Positions 48,640 to 55,618 of a stretch of DNA of 64,000 nucleotides are shown here, one piece after another. Under the pieces are notes generated by a model that was not told where the DNA came from, ran no database searches, and was given only the letters and a program-made list of their open reading frames with translations. The number at the start of each line of letters is the position of its first letter. Within the stretch, counting starts at the first letter, position 1. Location of the stretch: contig CAVOVJ010000003.1 of assembly GCA_963699835.1 (NCBI GenBank), positions 310,001 to 374,000 on the forward strand. The letters are read 5' to 3'. Position numbers and translations under genes: made by a program. The stretch is from BM003 sp963699835 (lineage in GTDB: Bacteria; Pseudomonadota; Gammaproteobacteria; Steroidobacterales; BM003).

Positions 48640-49829
48640 ACCGCGGTCTTTGGGCCGAGAATATCTGCCTCGAGAGTACTGCCCGGAAACAGGCGCAGGC
48701 TGCGACCGTCCTGCGTGGGCAGGGGGTGCGTCAGATCTACGAGGACCCGGTAGAGCGGGCCGTGTTCGGCTGATCGGCTCACCGGGCTGGCGCCGATGTC
48801 AGCGATTTTTCCCGGAAAGGTCCCGAACCGCTGCATCGGCAGACCCGCATAGCGCAGGCGTACCTTCTGGCCGGGCGCAACAAGGCTGATATGCGCTGAA
48901 GGGACGAGCAGCTCGGCGCGCGGCTCCGGATCTGCCGGTACGATGCTGATCACCGGCTGTCCGGCCGTGACACTTGCGCCGCTGCGAACGAAAATCACGC
49001 CGACGCGGCCGCTGGCGGGACTCAGCAATACTGACTCGGCGCGCGCTTCCAGCTCGAGCAGTTGCCTGTGCAGCTGAGCGCTGCGGATATCGAGATCGAG
49101 CTCCTGATCGCGGAACCGGTTCATTGCAGCGGTGCGCTCGACTTGTTGTTGGCGAACACGGGTGCGCAGCGCGAGCTGCTCGCGTTCGAGCCCGCGAGCG
49201 TCCATTTGTGCATCCAGTAATTGCAGTTCGCTGGCATCGCGTTGGGTACGCGGTGCATGCCCGCTTTCGCTCAGACGGCTGGCTCGCGCGTGGGCCAGCG
49301 CCAGGAGTTCGACACGGTTGGCAGCGAATTTCTGCAGCGACTCGAGTACCGCGAGTTCGCGACGCGCAGACTGTTCGGCTAGTTCGAATCCTTCGAGCCA
49401 GCTGACCGACTTGTCATTGAGCACATCGCGCAGGCTATTAAGATTTTCCAGTTCCGCGAGAAGCGTTCGCTTTTGCGCGGTATCGAGGTTGGCGCGATTT
49501 GCGGCGCCGGTTATCGAGCCGAACGCCATCAGCGCATCGCCGCGCTCCACCGGGTCACCCTCGCCGATCAGCAGGCTGCTGACAACGCCGGAGCGGTCGG
49601 CGGCGACGTCAATCTGGCCGCTGCCGCTGATAATTCGCCCCGATACCGTCATGCGTGGCTGGTAGGTGCCGGCGGCCGCGATGACTACCAGCCCGAGCAT
49701 CGGTAGTAAAAGCAACATTCCGGCCACCAGTCCGAGCCGATGCTGAATGCCGATTGCCGCGCCCAAACCGCGCCGGGCGAATGCCGCCACCGCATCACGC
49801 CGGAACAGCGCGGAGGAGGTCTCGGCCAT
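48591..49829 (-). CDS. HlyD/CvaA-type membrane fusion protein
   Basis: A 412-residue periplasmic adaptor for the type I exporter. One N-terminal membrane segment (LVAGMLLLLPMLGLVVIAAA) is followed by a beta-barrel/lipoyl half (ADRSGVVSSLLIGEGDPVERGDALM), a long coiled-coil of about residues 115-255, and the closing lipoyl half (LLSPASGRVGVIFVRSGASVTAGQPVISIVP). Upstream of and overlapping the ABC gene, as in colicin V-type loci. Confidence 0.88.
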   Translation of the reverse strand: MAETSSALFRRDAVAAFARRGLGAAIGIQHRLGLVAGMLLLLPMLGLVVIAAAGTYQPRMTVSGRIISGSGQIDVAADRSGVVSSLLIGEGDPVERGDALMAFGSITGAANRANLDTAQKRTLLAELENLNSLRDVLNDKSVSWLEGFELAEQSARRELAVLESLQKFAANRVELLALAHARASRLSESGHAPRTQRDASELQLLDAQMDARGLEREQLALRTRVRQQQVERTAAMNRFRDQELDLDIRSAQLHRQLLELEARAESVLLSPASGRVGVIFVRSGASVTAGQPVISIVPADPEPRAELLVPSAHISLVAPGQKVRLRYAGLPMQRFGTFPGKIADIGASPVSRSAEHGPLYRVLVDLTHPLPTQDGRSLRLFPGSTLEADILGPKTAVWRRLIAPLQRSGLLP

Positions 49830-49853
49830 CGAAGTGGGGCTCGCGGTACGGCT

Positions 49854-50162
49854 TCAGAACGTGCGCAGCGGTTCCGCCCCGGCGAGTAACCACGCTATCA
49901 GGAACATCAGCGACAACAGCAACCAGGCTACGCTGCGCACCGGCGCGTCGCTGTCGCCCGATAGCGGCTGCAACGTGAATACCCGGGCCGGCGAAAGGTC
50001 GAGGAAGCCGGGGTCGCTGGCAGCGCTCTGCGCAGCCGCGGCCGCGAACGCGGGCAGCAGGGCGGCATGCATGTCACCGGACCAGGCCAGGGTCAGCGCC
50101 AGCACGGCATTGCTCAGTGCGATGGCATGAATTGTCACAGAACGGCGGTTGCGGAATGGCAT
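49854..50162 (-). CDS. Small two-segment membrane protein of the bacteriocin-type locus
   Basis: A 102-residue-class protein from ATG 50162 (MPFRNRRSVTIHAIALSN), chosen because AAAGGAG sits nine bases before it; the frame is open further upstream. It has a hydrophobic N-terminal segment (IHAIALSNAVLALTLAW), an Ala-rich middle, and a C-terminal segment (SVAWLLLSLMFLIAWLLAGA). No family is recognised. It is placed between the precursor gene and the exporter genes, the usual site of immunity or accessory proteins. That role is inference. Confidence 0.6.
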   Translation of the reverse strand: MPFRNRRSVTIHAIALSNAVLALTLAWSGDMHAALLPAFAAAAAQSAASDPGFLDLSPARVFTLQPLSGDSDAPVRSVAWLLLSLMFLIAWLLAGAEPLRTF

Positions 50163-50223
50163 CGGTTGAGTCTCCTTTGGGGCAACCGGGAGCATGACTC
50201 CCGGCCACCCTCGCGCTTCGGTG

Positions 50224-50421
50224 TCAGTCGTCGAGCTGGTTGGCGATGAGTTCGTCGAGTCCGGCGTTGTAAATGAACGTCCCGATTGCGTAGCCGGTGG
50301 AAAATGCCATGCCGAGATAGCTCATGCCGCGCACAAGGCGCGTGGCTGCGCCAACGTTTGCTTCGCTGAACAGATCGCCACCGCTGACTTGCGCGAGCTC
50401 ATGCTGGGTCAAGGTCCGCAT
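50224..50421 (-). CDS. Bacteriocin-type precursor peptide with double-glycine leader
   Basis: A 65-residue peptide. The first 15 residues MRTLTQHELAQVSGG are a classic double-glycine leader (E-L-x-x-V-x-G-G). The predicted mature part of 50 residues (starting DLFSEANVGAATRLVR) is small-residue-rich and amphipathic, with GYAIG as a GxxxG-type motif, and ends in an acidic ANQLDD. AAGGAG is seven bases upstream of the ATG at 50421. The co-directional C39 exporter and adaptor genes support the assignment. The family resembles class II bacteriocins or microcins of PF10439 type. Whether it kills or signals is unknown. Confidence 0.8.
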   Translation of the reverse strand: MRTLTQHELAQVSGGDLFSEANVGAATRLVRGMSYLGMAFSTGYAIGTFIYNAGLDELIANQLDD

Positions 50422-50463
50422 TGTTTCTCTCCTTGCAGTTGTATTTGCCGGCGGGTGGGGTTG

Positions 50464-50499
50464 CCGGGTCGAGCTGCCGGCGCCCTGGCTTCGACCCGG
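50464..50499 (-). promoter_or_regulatory. Nine-base inverted repeat in the leader of the precursor gene
   Basis: CCGGGTCGA at 50464-50472 and TCGACCCGG at 50491-50499 form a perfect inverted repeat with an 18-base spacer, 43 bases upstream of the precursor start. It could be a leader hairpin or an operator. The 335-base gap from 50422 to 50756 holds this repeat and the terminator at 50562-50581; I saw no clear promoter there. Confidence 0.5.
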
Positions 50500-50561
50500 A
50501 CGGTAAAGGCTAGCGACCCGGCGCAGAGGCGAAAACGGCAATTTCGGCGGTGTATTTGTAA

Positions 50562-50581
50562 AAACGCGGCGACCCGCGTTT
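50562..50581 (-). terminator. Minus-strand intrinsic terminator upstream of the precursor gene
   Basis: An eight-base-pair stem AAACGCGG / CCGCGTTT with a four-base loop. On the minus strand it is followed by an uninterrupted run of T (TTTTT from the end of the stem onward) then ACAAATA. It would stop transcripts from the ATPase gene side, insulating the bacteriocin-type locus. Confidence 0.6.
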
Positions 50582-50756
50582 CTATGAACGGATTTCGTTC
50601 CGGCGCGGGTTGCGGTACCCGAAGCGGGCGGGGTTTTTACGGTCGGGCGAAGGCTGTCGCGGCCGGCAGCGGAGATCGCGGTTTGCAATTGCCACTGATT
50701 CACTCGCAAAATATCGCTGCGGAGCCGGAAGACTGATACTGGAGAGAGTGCCGCTG

Positions 50757-50960
50757 ATGTGGCTGTCCAAACCAATCTACGAGATGATTCCCTACTACTA
50801 CATGGTAGCCGGGGTACTCGCGCTGGTGGCTTCGTACTTCGTGGATTTCTGGTACTGGCCGATAATCTGCCTGGTGCTCGGCGTTTCCTGCCTTACCGGT
50901 GGGCTCGTGATCTGGCTGAAGCGGCGTGATTACCGCCAGAACATGAACAAGGGAGCCTGA
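50757..50960 (+). CDS. Small membrane protein of 67 residues
   Basis: It starts MWLSKPIYEMIPYYYMVAG and has two hydrophobic segments (MVAGVLALVASYFVDFWYW and IICLVLGVSCLTGGLVIWL) with a basic end KRRDYRQNMNKGA. A GAGAGAG run lies upstream of the ATG; a GTG at 50748 is an alternative. It converges on the ATPase/FHA gene with a six-base gap. Similar two-segment proteins adjoin ExeA-like ATPase genes in other genomes, but I cannot name a family. Confidence 0.6.
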   Translation: MWLSKPIYEMIPYYYMVAGVLALVASYFVDFWYWPIICLVLGVSCLTGGLVIWLKRRDYRQNMNKGA

Positions 50961-50966
50961 CCGCGT

Positions 50967-52205
50967 TCAGCCAAGGCTGCCGCTGGCTCGTTCCTTGTCG
51001 GTCATCTCGTCTTCCGTTTCGTTCTCGAGCTCTTCGGCATCCTCGTCAAGATCGTCCTCATCCTCTTCCTCGATGGCTCTGTCCAGATAATGCAACGAGT
51101 GTTTGCCCAGCAGAATGATGTCGCCGTCTTGCAGCGTGCGTTTCTTAAAGCGCTTCTTGCCCAGATAAATGCCGTTGGTGCTGTTCAGATCCTCGATAAA
51201 CGTGCTGCTTGCATCGGTGACCAGCTGTGCGTGGTGCCGGCTGACATACTTGCTGCTTATCTGTATGTCGTTGTCCGAGGTTCGGCCGATGATAAGCCGG
51301 CCTTTCTCCAGCCGCAGTTCGTCGGTGCACTCGCCGTCGTGCAGGATTCGCAAGCGCGGGTGACGAATGCCATGCAGCCGGAATTTGTTGGTGCGTTCCG
51401 CGAACTCATCCCACTGCAGATCGTCCAGCGCGGCCTCGACATCGTCAACGCTGACATTGGTGTGTTCCTCGGCGAAAGCACATAACATTGCAGTGTCACA
51501 TAGCGTATTAATCAGTCGCGGGATCCCGCCCGAGTAACGATAAATGAGCGGGTAAATCTCGTCCTCAAACAACGCGCCGTCGGGACTTCCGGCAATTGTC
51601 AGGCGGTGCTTGATGTAGTCGCTGGTTTCTTCCTGGGTCAGTGGCCCGAGATGAAACCGCAGCCGCACCCGCTGCGTCAGCTGCTCCATGCCCTCGAGTT
51701 TCTCGTTGAGTTCGGGCTGGCCGGCCAAAATGATGCGCAGAACCTTCTCTTTGGTTGTTTCTATGCCGGATAGCAAACGTACTTCCTCGAGCACCTTGGG
51801 CGAAAGATTCTGCGCCTCATCGACAATCAGTACGCATTTCTTGCCCTGCTCGTATTGCTCTACCAGGAAGTCGTTCAGCAGATCGAGCAATTCCGCCTTG
51901 CGTTTCTGAAATGCCTTATGGCCGAAGTCGGCCAGGACGGTCTGCAGGAACTGCACCGGGGACAGCTGGGTCTGGGAGACATGAGCAAGAACGACGTCCT
52001 CGCCGAGTTCCTCGACGAACGAATTAATGAGCGTTGTTTTCCCGGCCCCGATCTCGCCGGTGATGATAACGAAGCCATCCTGCAGCAGCACCGTGGACTC
52101 CATGTACGCTTTCGCGCGCGAGTGGTGCTTGCTGGGGAACAAAAAATGCGGGTCGGGCGACAGCCGGAACGGAGGTTCCGTCAGACCAAAATGTTGAAGA
52201 TACAT
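50967..52205 (-). CDS. ExeA-like AAA ATPase with C-terminal FHA domain
   Basis: A 412-residue cytoplasmic protein. Residues 1-265 are an ExeA/GspA/MshM-type AAA ATPase: start MYLQHFGLTEPPFRLSPDP, Walker A GEIGAGKTT, Walker B VLIVDEAQNL, and the sensor region GQPELNEKLEGMEQL. From about residue 285 a phosphothreonine-binding FHA domain follows (IIGRTSDNDIQI, SRHHAQL, LNSTNGIYLG). The last 45 residues are extremely acidic. The fusion suggests phosphorylation-dependent partner choice in a secretion or surface-polysaccharide machine. No such machine is in the window. Confidence 0.85.
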   Translation of the reverse strand: MYLQHFGLTEPPFRLSPDPHFLFPSKHHSRAKAYMESTVLLQDGFVIITGEIGAGKTTLINSFVEELGEDVVLAHVSQTQLSPVQFLQTVLADFGHKAFQKRKAELLDLLNDFLVEQYEQGKKCVLIVDEAQNLSPKVLEEVRLLSGIETTKEKVLRIILAGQPELNEKLEGMEQLTQRVRLRFHLGPLTQEETSDYIKHRLTIAGSPDGALFEDEIYPLIYRYSGGIPRLINTLCDTAMLCAFAEEHTNVSVDDVEAALDDLQWDEFAERTNKFRLHGIRHPRLRILHDGECTDELRLEKGRLIIGRTSDNDIQISSKYVSRHHAQLVTDASSTFIEDLNSTNGIYLGKKRFKKRTLQDGDIILLGKHSLHYLDRAIEEEDEDDLDEDAEELENETEDEMTDKERASGSLG

Positions 52206-52272
52206 AATCCTTTACCGTATCCCGAATCCATTAAGTAACTATATAGTGTATCCGTTACATCAGTATACCGGT

Positions 52273-53358
52273 TCAGTTCACATCGAGGCGATTCAGTGCC
52301 CGCAGCGCTTCGTCGCGAGCCTCGACAGTGGTGGTGACGGCGGTCGCATGACCCAGCTTGCGGCCGGGGCGGGGCGATTTTCCATAATCATGAAGATGAC
52401 AGTTGGTCAATGCCAGTATGCGTTCGGGTTGCGGCATGTGGCCGATGAAATTGACCATGGCGCTGTGCCCGGTCACCGCGGTGCTGCCGAGTGGCAGCCC
52501 AGCGATCGCGCGCAGATGATTTTCGAACTGACTGGTTACCGCGCCCTCGATGGTCCAGTGCCCCGAGTTGTGTACCCGCGGCGCCATTTCATTGGCGAGC
52601 AGTTCTCCGTCCCGGACGAAAAACTCCACGGTCAGGACACCGACATAACCGAGTTTGCGCATGATCGCATCGAGGGCATCGCGGGCCTGGGCCGCAAGCG
52701 CCTCATCATCGAACGGCGCGAGCGAATAGCGCAGGATCCCGGCCTCATGGTGATTGCGTGTCAGCGGGTAAAACGCGGTTTCACCGGTGCTGCTGCGCAC
52801 GCCTATCAGCGACACCTCGAAGTCGAACGGGATAAAACTCTCCAGCAACAACGGCACATCGCCCAGCATTTCCCACGCGGAATCGATATCGGCTTCCTCG
52901 TGCAACACCGTCTGCCCCTTGCCATCGTAGCCAAGACGACGGGTTTTCAGCACCGCCGGCAGACCCAACTCGGTCACTGCAGCGCGCAGACCCCCGATGT
53001 CATCGACCGGACGGCTCGGCGCACTGGGAATGTCGAGTTCGGCGAAAAGGTTTTTTTCGTGAAGCCGGTCCTGGGCAAATTGCAGCGCGCTCGCCGGCGG
53101 CCACAATGGCGGGTCATCCGGTAACGTCTCGAGCGCCGGGGCGGGGACGTTTTCGAATTCGAAAGTCAGGATGTCCGAGCCGGCGACCAGTTGAGCGAGG
53201 CTCGCCGGGTCATCGAAGGCGCCGATGACGTTTCCTCCCAGCGCCGCGGCCGGAGTGTCATCGCTGCGATCGAGGAACATGAATCGCATACCCAGCGGAT
53301 AACCCGCGAGGGCCAGCATGCGTCCGAGCTGGCCGGCACCTATGACGCCGATACGCAT
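52273..53358 (-). CDS. purK: N5-carboxyaminoimidazole ribonucleotide synthase
   Basis: PurK makes N5-CAIR from AIR, bicarbonate and ATP in purine synthesis. It has 361 residues from ATG 53358 (MRIGVIGAGQLGRMLALAGYPLG). The ATP-grasp fold shows KTRRLGYDGKGQ, EVSLIGVRSSTG and NEMAPRVHNSGHWT. The start is one base after the purE stop, so they are coupled. This is the last gene of the long minus-strand train. Confidence 0.95.
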   Translation of the reverse strand: MRIGVIGAGQLGRMLALAGYPLGMRFMFLDRSDDTPAAALGGNVIGAFDDPASLAQLVAGSDILTFEFENVPAPALETLPDDPPLWPPASALQFAQDRLHEKNLFAELDIPSAPSRPVDDIGGLRAAVTELGLPAVLKTRRLGYDGKGQTVLHEEADIDSAWEMLGDVPLLLESFIPFDFEVSLIGVRSSTGETAFYPLTRNHHEAGILRYSLAPFDDEALAAQARDALDAIMRKLGYVGVLTVEFFVRDGELLANEMAPRVHNSGHWTIEGAVTSQFENHLRAIAGLPLGSTAVTGHSAMVNFIGHMPQPERILALTNCHLHDYGKSPRPGRKLGHATAVTTTVEARDEALRALNRLDVN

Positions 53359-53359
53359 A

Positions 53360-53860
53360 TCAGCGGGGCGGATCGAGTCGGGGGTCGGGGTCGTCCAGGA
53401 CCCGCCGGGTCTGGCTGCTGCGAAACGCCTCCAGCGCGGCGTGGACCGGGGCATGCTTGATGCTCAGTATCGCGGCCGCGAGCAACGCGGCATTGGTGGC
53501 CCCCGCATCGCCGATGGCAAGAGTGGCGACCGGCACGCCGGCAGGCATCTGGGCAATCGACAGTAGTGAATCGACGCCGCTCAGTGCGCGCGATTTGACC
53601 GGCACGCCAAGCACGGGGAGCGAGGTCTTCGCCGCCGCCATGCCAGGGAGATGTGCGGCGCCGCCCGCCCCGGCGATAATCACCTCGAGACCGCGGTCGC
53701 GGGCGCTGTCGCAGTATTCGAATAGCAGATCCGGGGTTCTATGCGCTGAGACGACCCGAACCTCGTGCTCGATGCCCAGCGACTCCAGGGTGGTTGCGGC
53801 ACGGGACATGGTTGCCCAATCCGACCGCGAACCCATGATGATTCCAACCAGTGCGCTCAT
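53360..53860 (-). CDS. purE: N5-carboxyaminoimidazole ribonucleotide mutase
   Basis: PurE moves the carboxyl group of N5-CAIR to give CAIR. It has 166 residues. Conserved MGSRSDWATMSRAATTL, VVSAHRTPDLLFEY and IAGAGGAAHLPGMAA are present, and GDAGATNAALLAAAIL fits the C-terminal part. It follows yjgA by four bases and precedes purK. Confidence 0.95.
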   Translation of the reverse strand: MSALVGIIMGSRSDWATMSRAATTLESLGIEHEVRVVSAHRTPDLLFEYCDSARDRGLEVIIAGAGGAAHLPGMAAAKTSLPVLGVPVKSRALSGVDSLLSIAQMPAGVPVATLAIGDAGATNAALLAAAILSIKHAPVHAALEAFRSSQTRRVLDDPDPRLDPPR

Positions 53861-53864
53861 CGAG

Positions 53865-54368
53865 TCATTCTACTGGTTTGGCGGCGCGATTTGCAGCCTG
53901 CATCAATTCGTTGATCTGTCGGAACAATGTCCGCCTGGGTTTCTTGTCGCCTGGATTGCGCCGGGCACGGAAAACGAGTTCCGCGATGAATTCGAGGTCG
54001 GCCTGCGGAAACGCCTCGCCGAATGCACGCAAGGAGTCGTCGCCCTCTGTGAGCAGCCTGTCGCGCCACGCTTCGGTCGCATGTAACTGTCCGGTTGCGC
54101 GCCGGCCGGGTTCGCGCAACTGCTCGAGCCCGACCTTGATCGGTTGCGGGTCGATATCGCGCATCAATTTTCCGACAAGTTGCTTCTGCCGGCGCAGCGC
54201 GCCGTACTGGCGTATGTTCCGCGCCGCCTCTATCGCCATCGTCAGCGCGTCGGGCAAATCGAACCGGGCCAGCTTTTCCGGGCTGAGCGCGATAAGTTCC
54301 TCGCCGAGTTTCTGAGCTGCCAGTGCCTCGCGTTTGAGTTGCGACTTGCTTTTGTCCTCGCGGCTCAC
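53865..54368 (-). CDS. yjgA: Ribosome-associated protein YjgA/DarP (DUF615)
   Basis: DarP binds pre-50S particles late in assembly. It has 167 residues, and the family regions KSKSQLKREALAAQKLGEEL, LRRQKQLVGKLMRDID and FRQINELMQ are visible. In E. coli it is divergent next to pmbA. Here pmbA is almost 8 kb away, with the cyanophycin genes between. Its ATG overlaps the upstream PLP-enzyme stop by four bases. Confidence 0.92.
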   Translation of the reverse strand: MSREDKSKSQLKREALAAQKLGEELIALSPEKLARFDLPDALTMAIEAARNIRQYGALRRQKQLVGKLMRDIDPQPIKVGLEQLREPGRRATGQLHATEAWRDRLLTEGDDSLRAFGEAFPQADLEFIAELVFRARRNPGDKKPRRTLFRQINELMQAANRAAKPVE

Positions 54369-55618
54369 GGCAAAATCTCGTCCAGCCTGGTGATCAGCCG
54401 CTCGACTTCGGCTGCCGCGTTGTAGTGGGCCAGGGATATCCGGACCACGCCGTCGCGCCCGCGCAGACCAAGTGCATCGATCAGACGCGGTGCGTAGAAG
54501 TCGCCCCAGCGGATAGCAATCCGGTGCGGGTCCAGGCGCGGCGGAATCGCGGAGGAGGGCACGCCGTCTACGGCGAACGATGCGGTCGGCAGGCGCGCGT
54601 CGGCGTCGGCTCGTGGTTCGCCATAAATGGTAATGCCGCGACGCTCGCGCAAGAATTCCAGCAGCGGGGCGAACAGGCGGGTTTCGTGGTCGGCGATTAA
54701 TCCGTAGGCAATGTCCAGCGGCGCGCGATCCGTTGCGTAACCGTGATGGCCAGCGAGTGCTTCGAGGTATTCAGTGACACCAAGCGTGCCGTAGCCAAGT
54801 TCGTACGGATACGCGCCGGGCATCAGGCTCCACGGCATGTCGCCATCGGCAAAGAACTGGTGATTGATGTTGCTCAGATCGGCCAGTGCCGCTGGCTTGC
54901 CGTACATCACCGCAATATGCGGACCGAAAACCTTGTACAGGCTGAAGGTGTAGTAGTCGACGTCCCAGCCGGTCAGGTCGAGCAGTCGGTGCGGCGCGTA
55001 GGCGACCGCATCGACACAAATCCGGGCGCCACTGCCATGCACCATTCGGGTGACTCGTTCTAGCGGCAGAATTGTCCCGAGCACGTTGCTGGTCTGGGTC
55101 ACACACACCAGGCGCGTGCGCGAGGTCAGCAGCAGTGCGAGGTCATCGGGCTCGAGTCGCAGCGTGTCCCGGTTCAGGCACCATTCGCGCACGCCGACCC
55201 CGAGATCGGCGAGACGCCGCCACGGGCTATTGTTGGCCTCGTGATCGGTATCGGTAACGATGATCTCGTCGCCCGGCCGCAGGCGCGGACTCATCGCCCT
55301 CGCCAGACGTTGCAACAGCTCGCTGGTGGATGCTCCCCAGATGATCTGCGACGAATCGATGTTGCGGCCGTCGCCGTGGTCCATCAGTCTGGCCATGGCC
55401 CGGGTCGCGCGCTCGAGACGTGCCGTCGCCTCCCGGGACACCGCATAACTTGCGCCGAGCTGCACCGGCCATTGGCGCATATATTCGCTGACGCGATCGA
55501 TGACTTTGACTGCCGGCAGCGTTCCGCCCGCATTGTCGAAAAATGCCCATCCGGACTCCAGCCCCGGAAACTGCCGGCGCACCCATTGTATGTCCAGTTC
55601 GGGAATGTCCATGTTCAT
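54365..55618 (-). CDS. PLP enzyme of the cysteine desulfurase-like fold (VC1184-type subfamily)
   Basis: A 417-residue class V aminotransferase-fold protein. The N-terminal FFDNAGGTLPAVKVIDRV, the PLP-Asp region ARICVDAVAYAPHR, the Schiff-base Lys in YYTFSLYKVFGPHIAVMYG and the C-terminal VRISLAHYNAAAEVERL fit the VC1184 subfamily (TIGR01976-type) of cysteine desulfurase-like proteins. Where SufS has the sulfur-relay RxGHHCA, this protein has RWGDFYA, so it lacks the catalytic Cys and is unlikely to be a desulfurase. It overlaps the Mur-ligase-like gene and yjgA. Its link to cyanophycin is by position only. Confidence 0.8.
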   Translation of the reverse strand: MNMDIPELDIQWVRRQFPGLESGWAFFDNAGGTLPAVKVIDRVSEYMRQWPVQLGASYAVSREATARLERATRAMARLMDHGDGRNIDSSQIIWGASTSELLQRLARAMSPRLRPGDEIIVTDTDHEANNSPWRRLADLGVGVREWCLNRDTLRLEPDDLALLLTSRTRLVCVTQTSNVLGTILPLERVTRMVHGSGARICVDAVAYAPHRLLDLTGWDVDYYTFSLYKVFGPHIAVMYGKPAALADLSNINHQFFADGDMPWSLMPGAYPYELGYGTLGVTEYLEALAGHHGYATDRAPLDIAYGLIADHETRLFAPLLEFLRERRGITIYGEPRADADARLPTASFAVDGVPSSAIPPRLDPHRIAIRWGDFYAPRLIDALGLRGRDGVVRISLAHYNAAAEVERLITRLDEILP

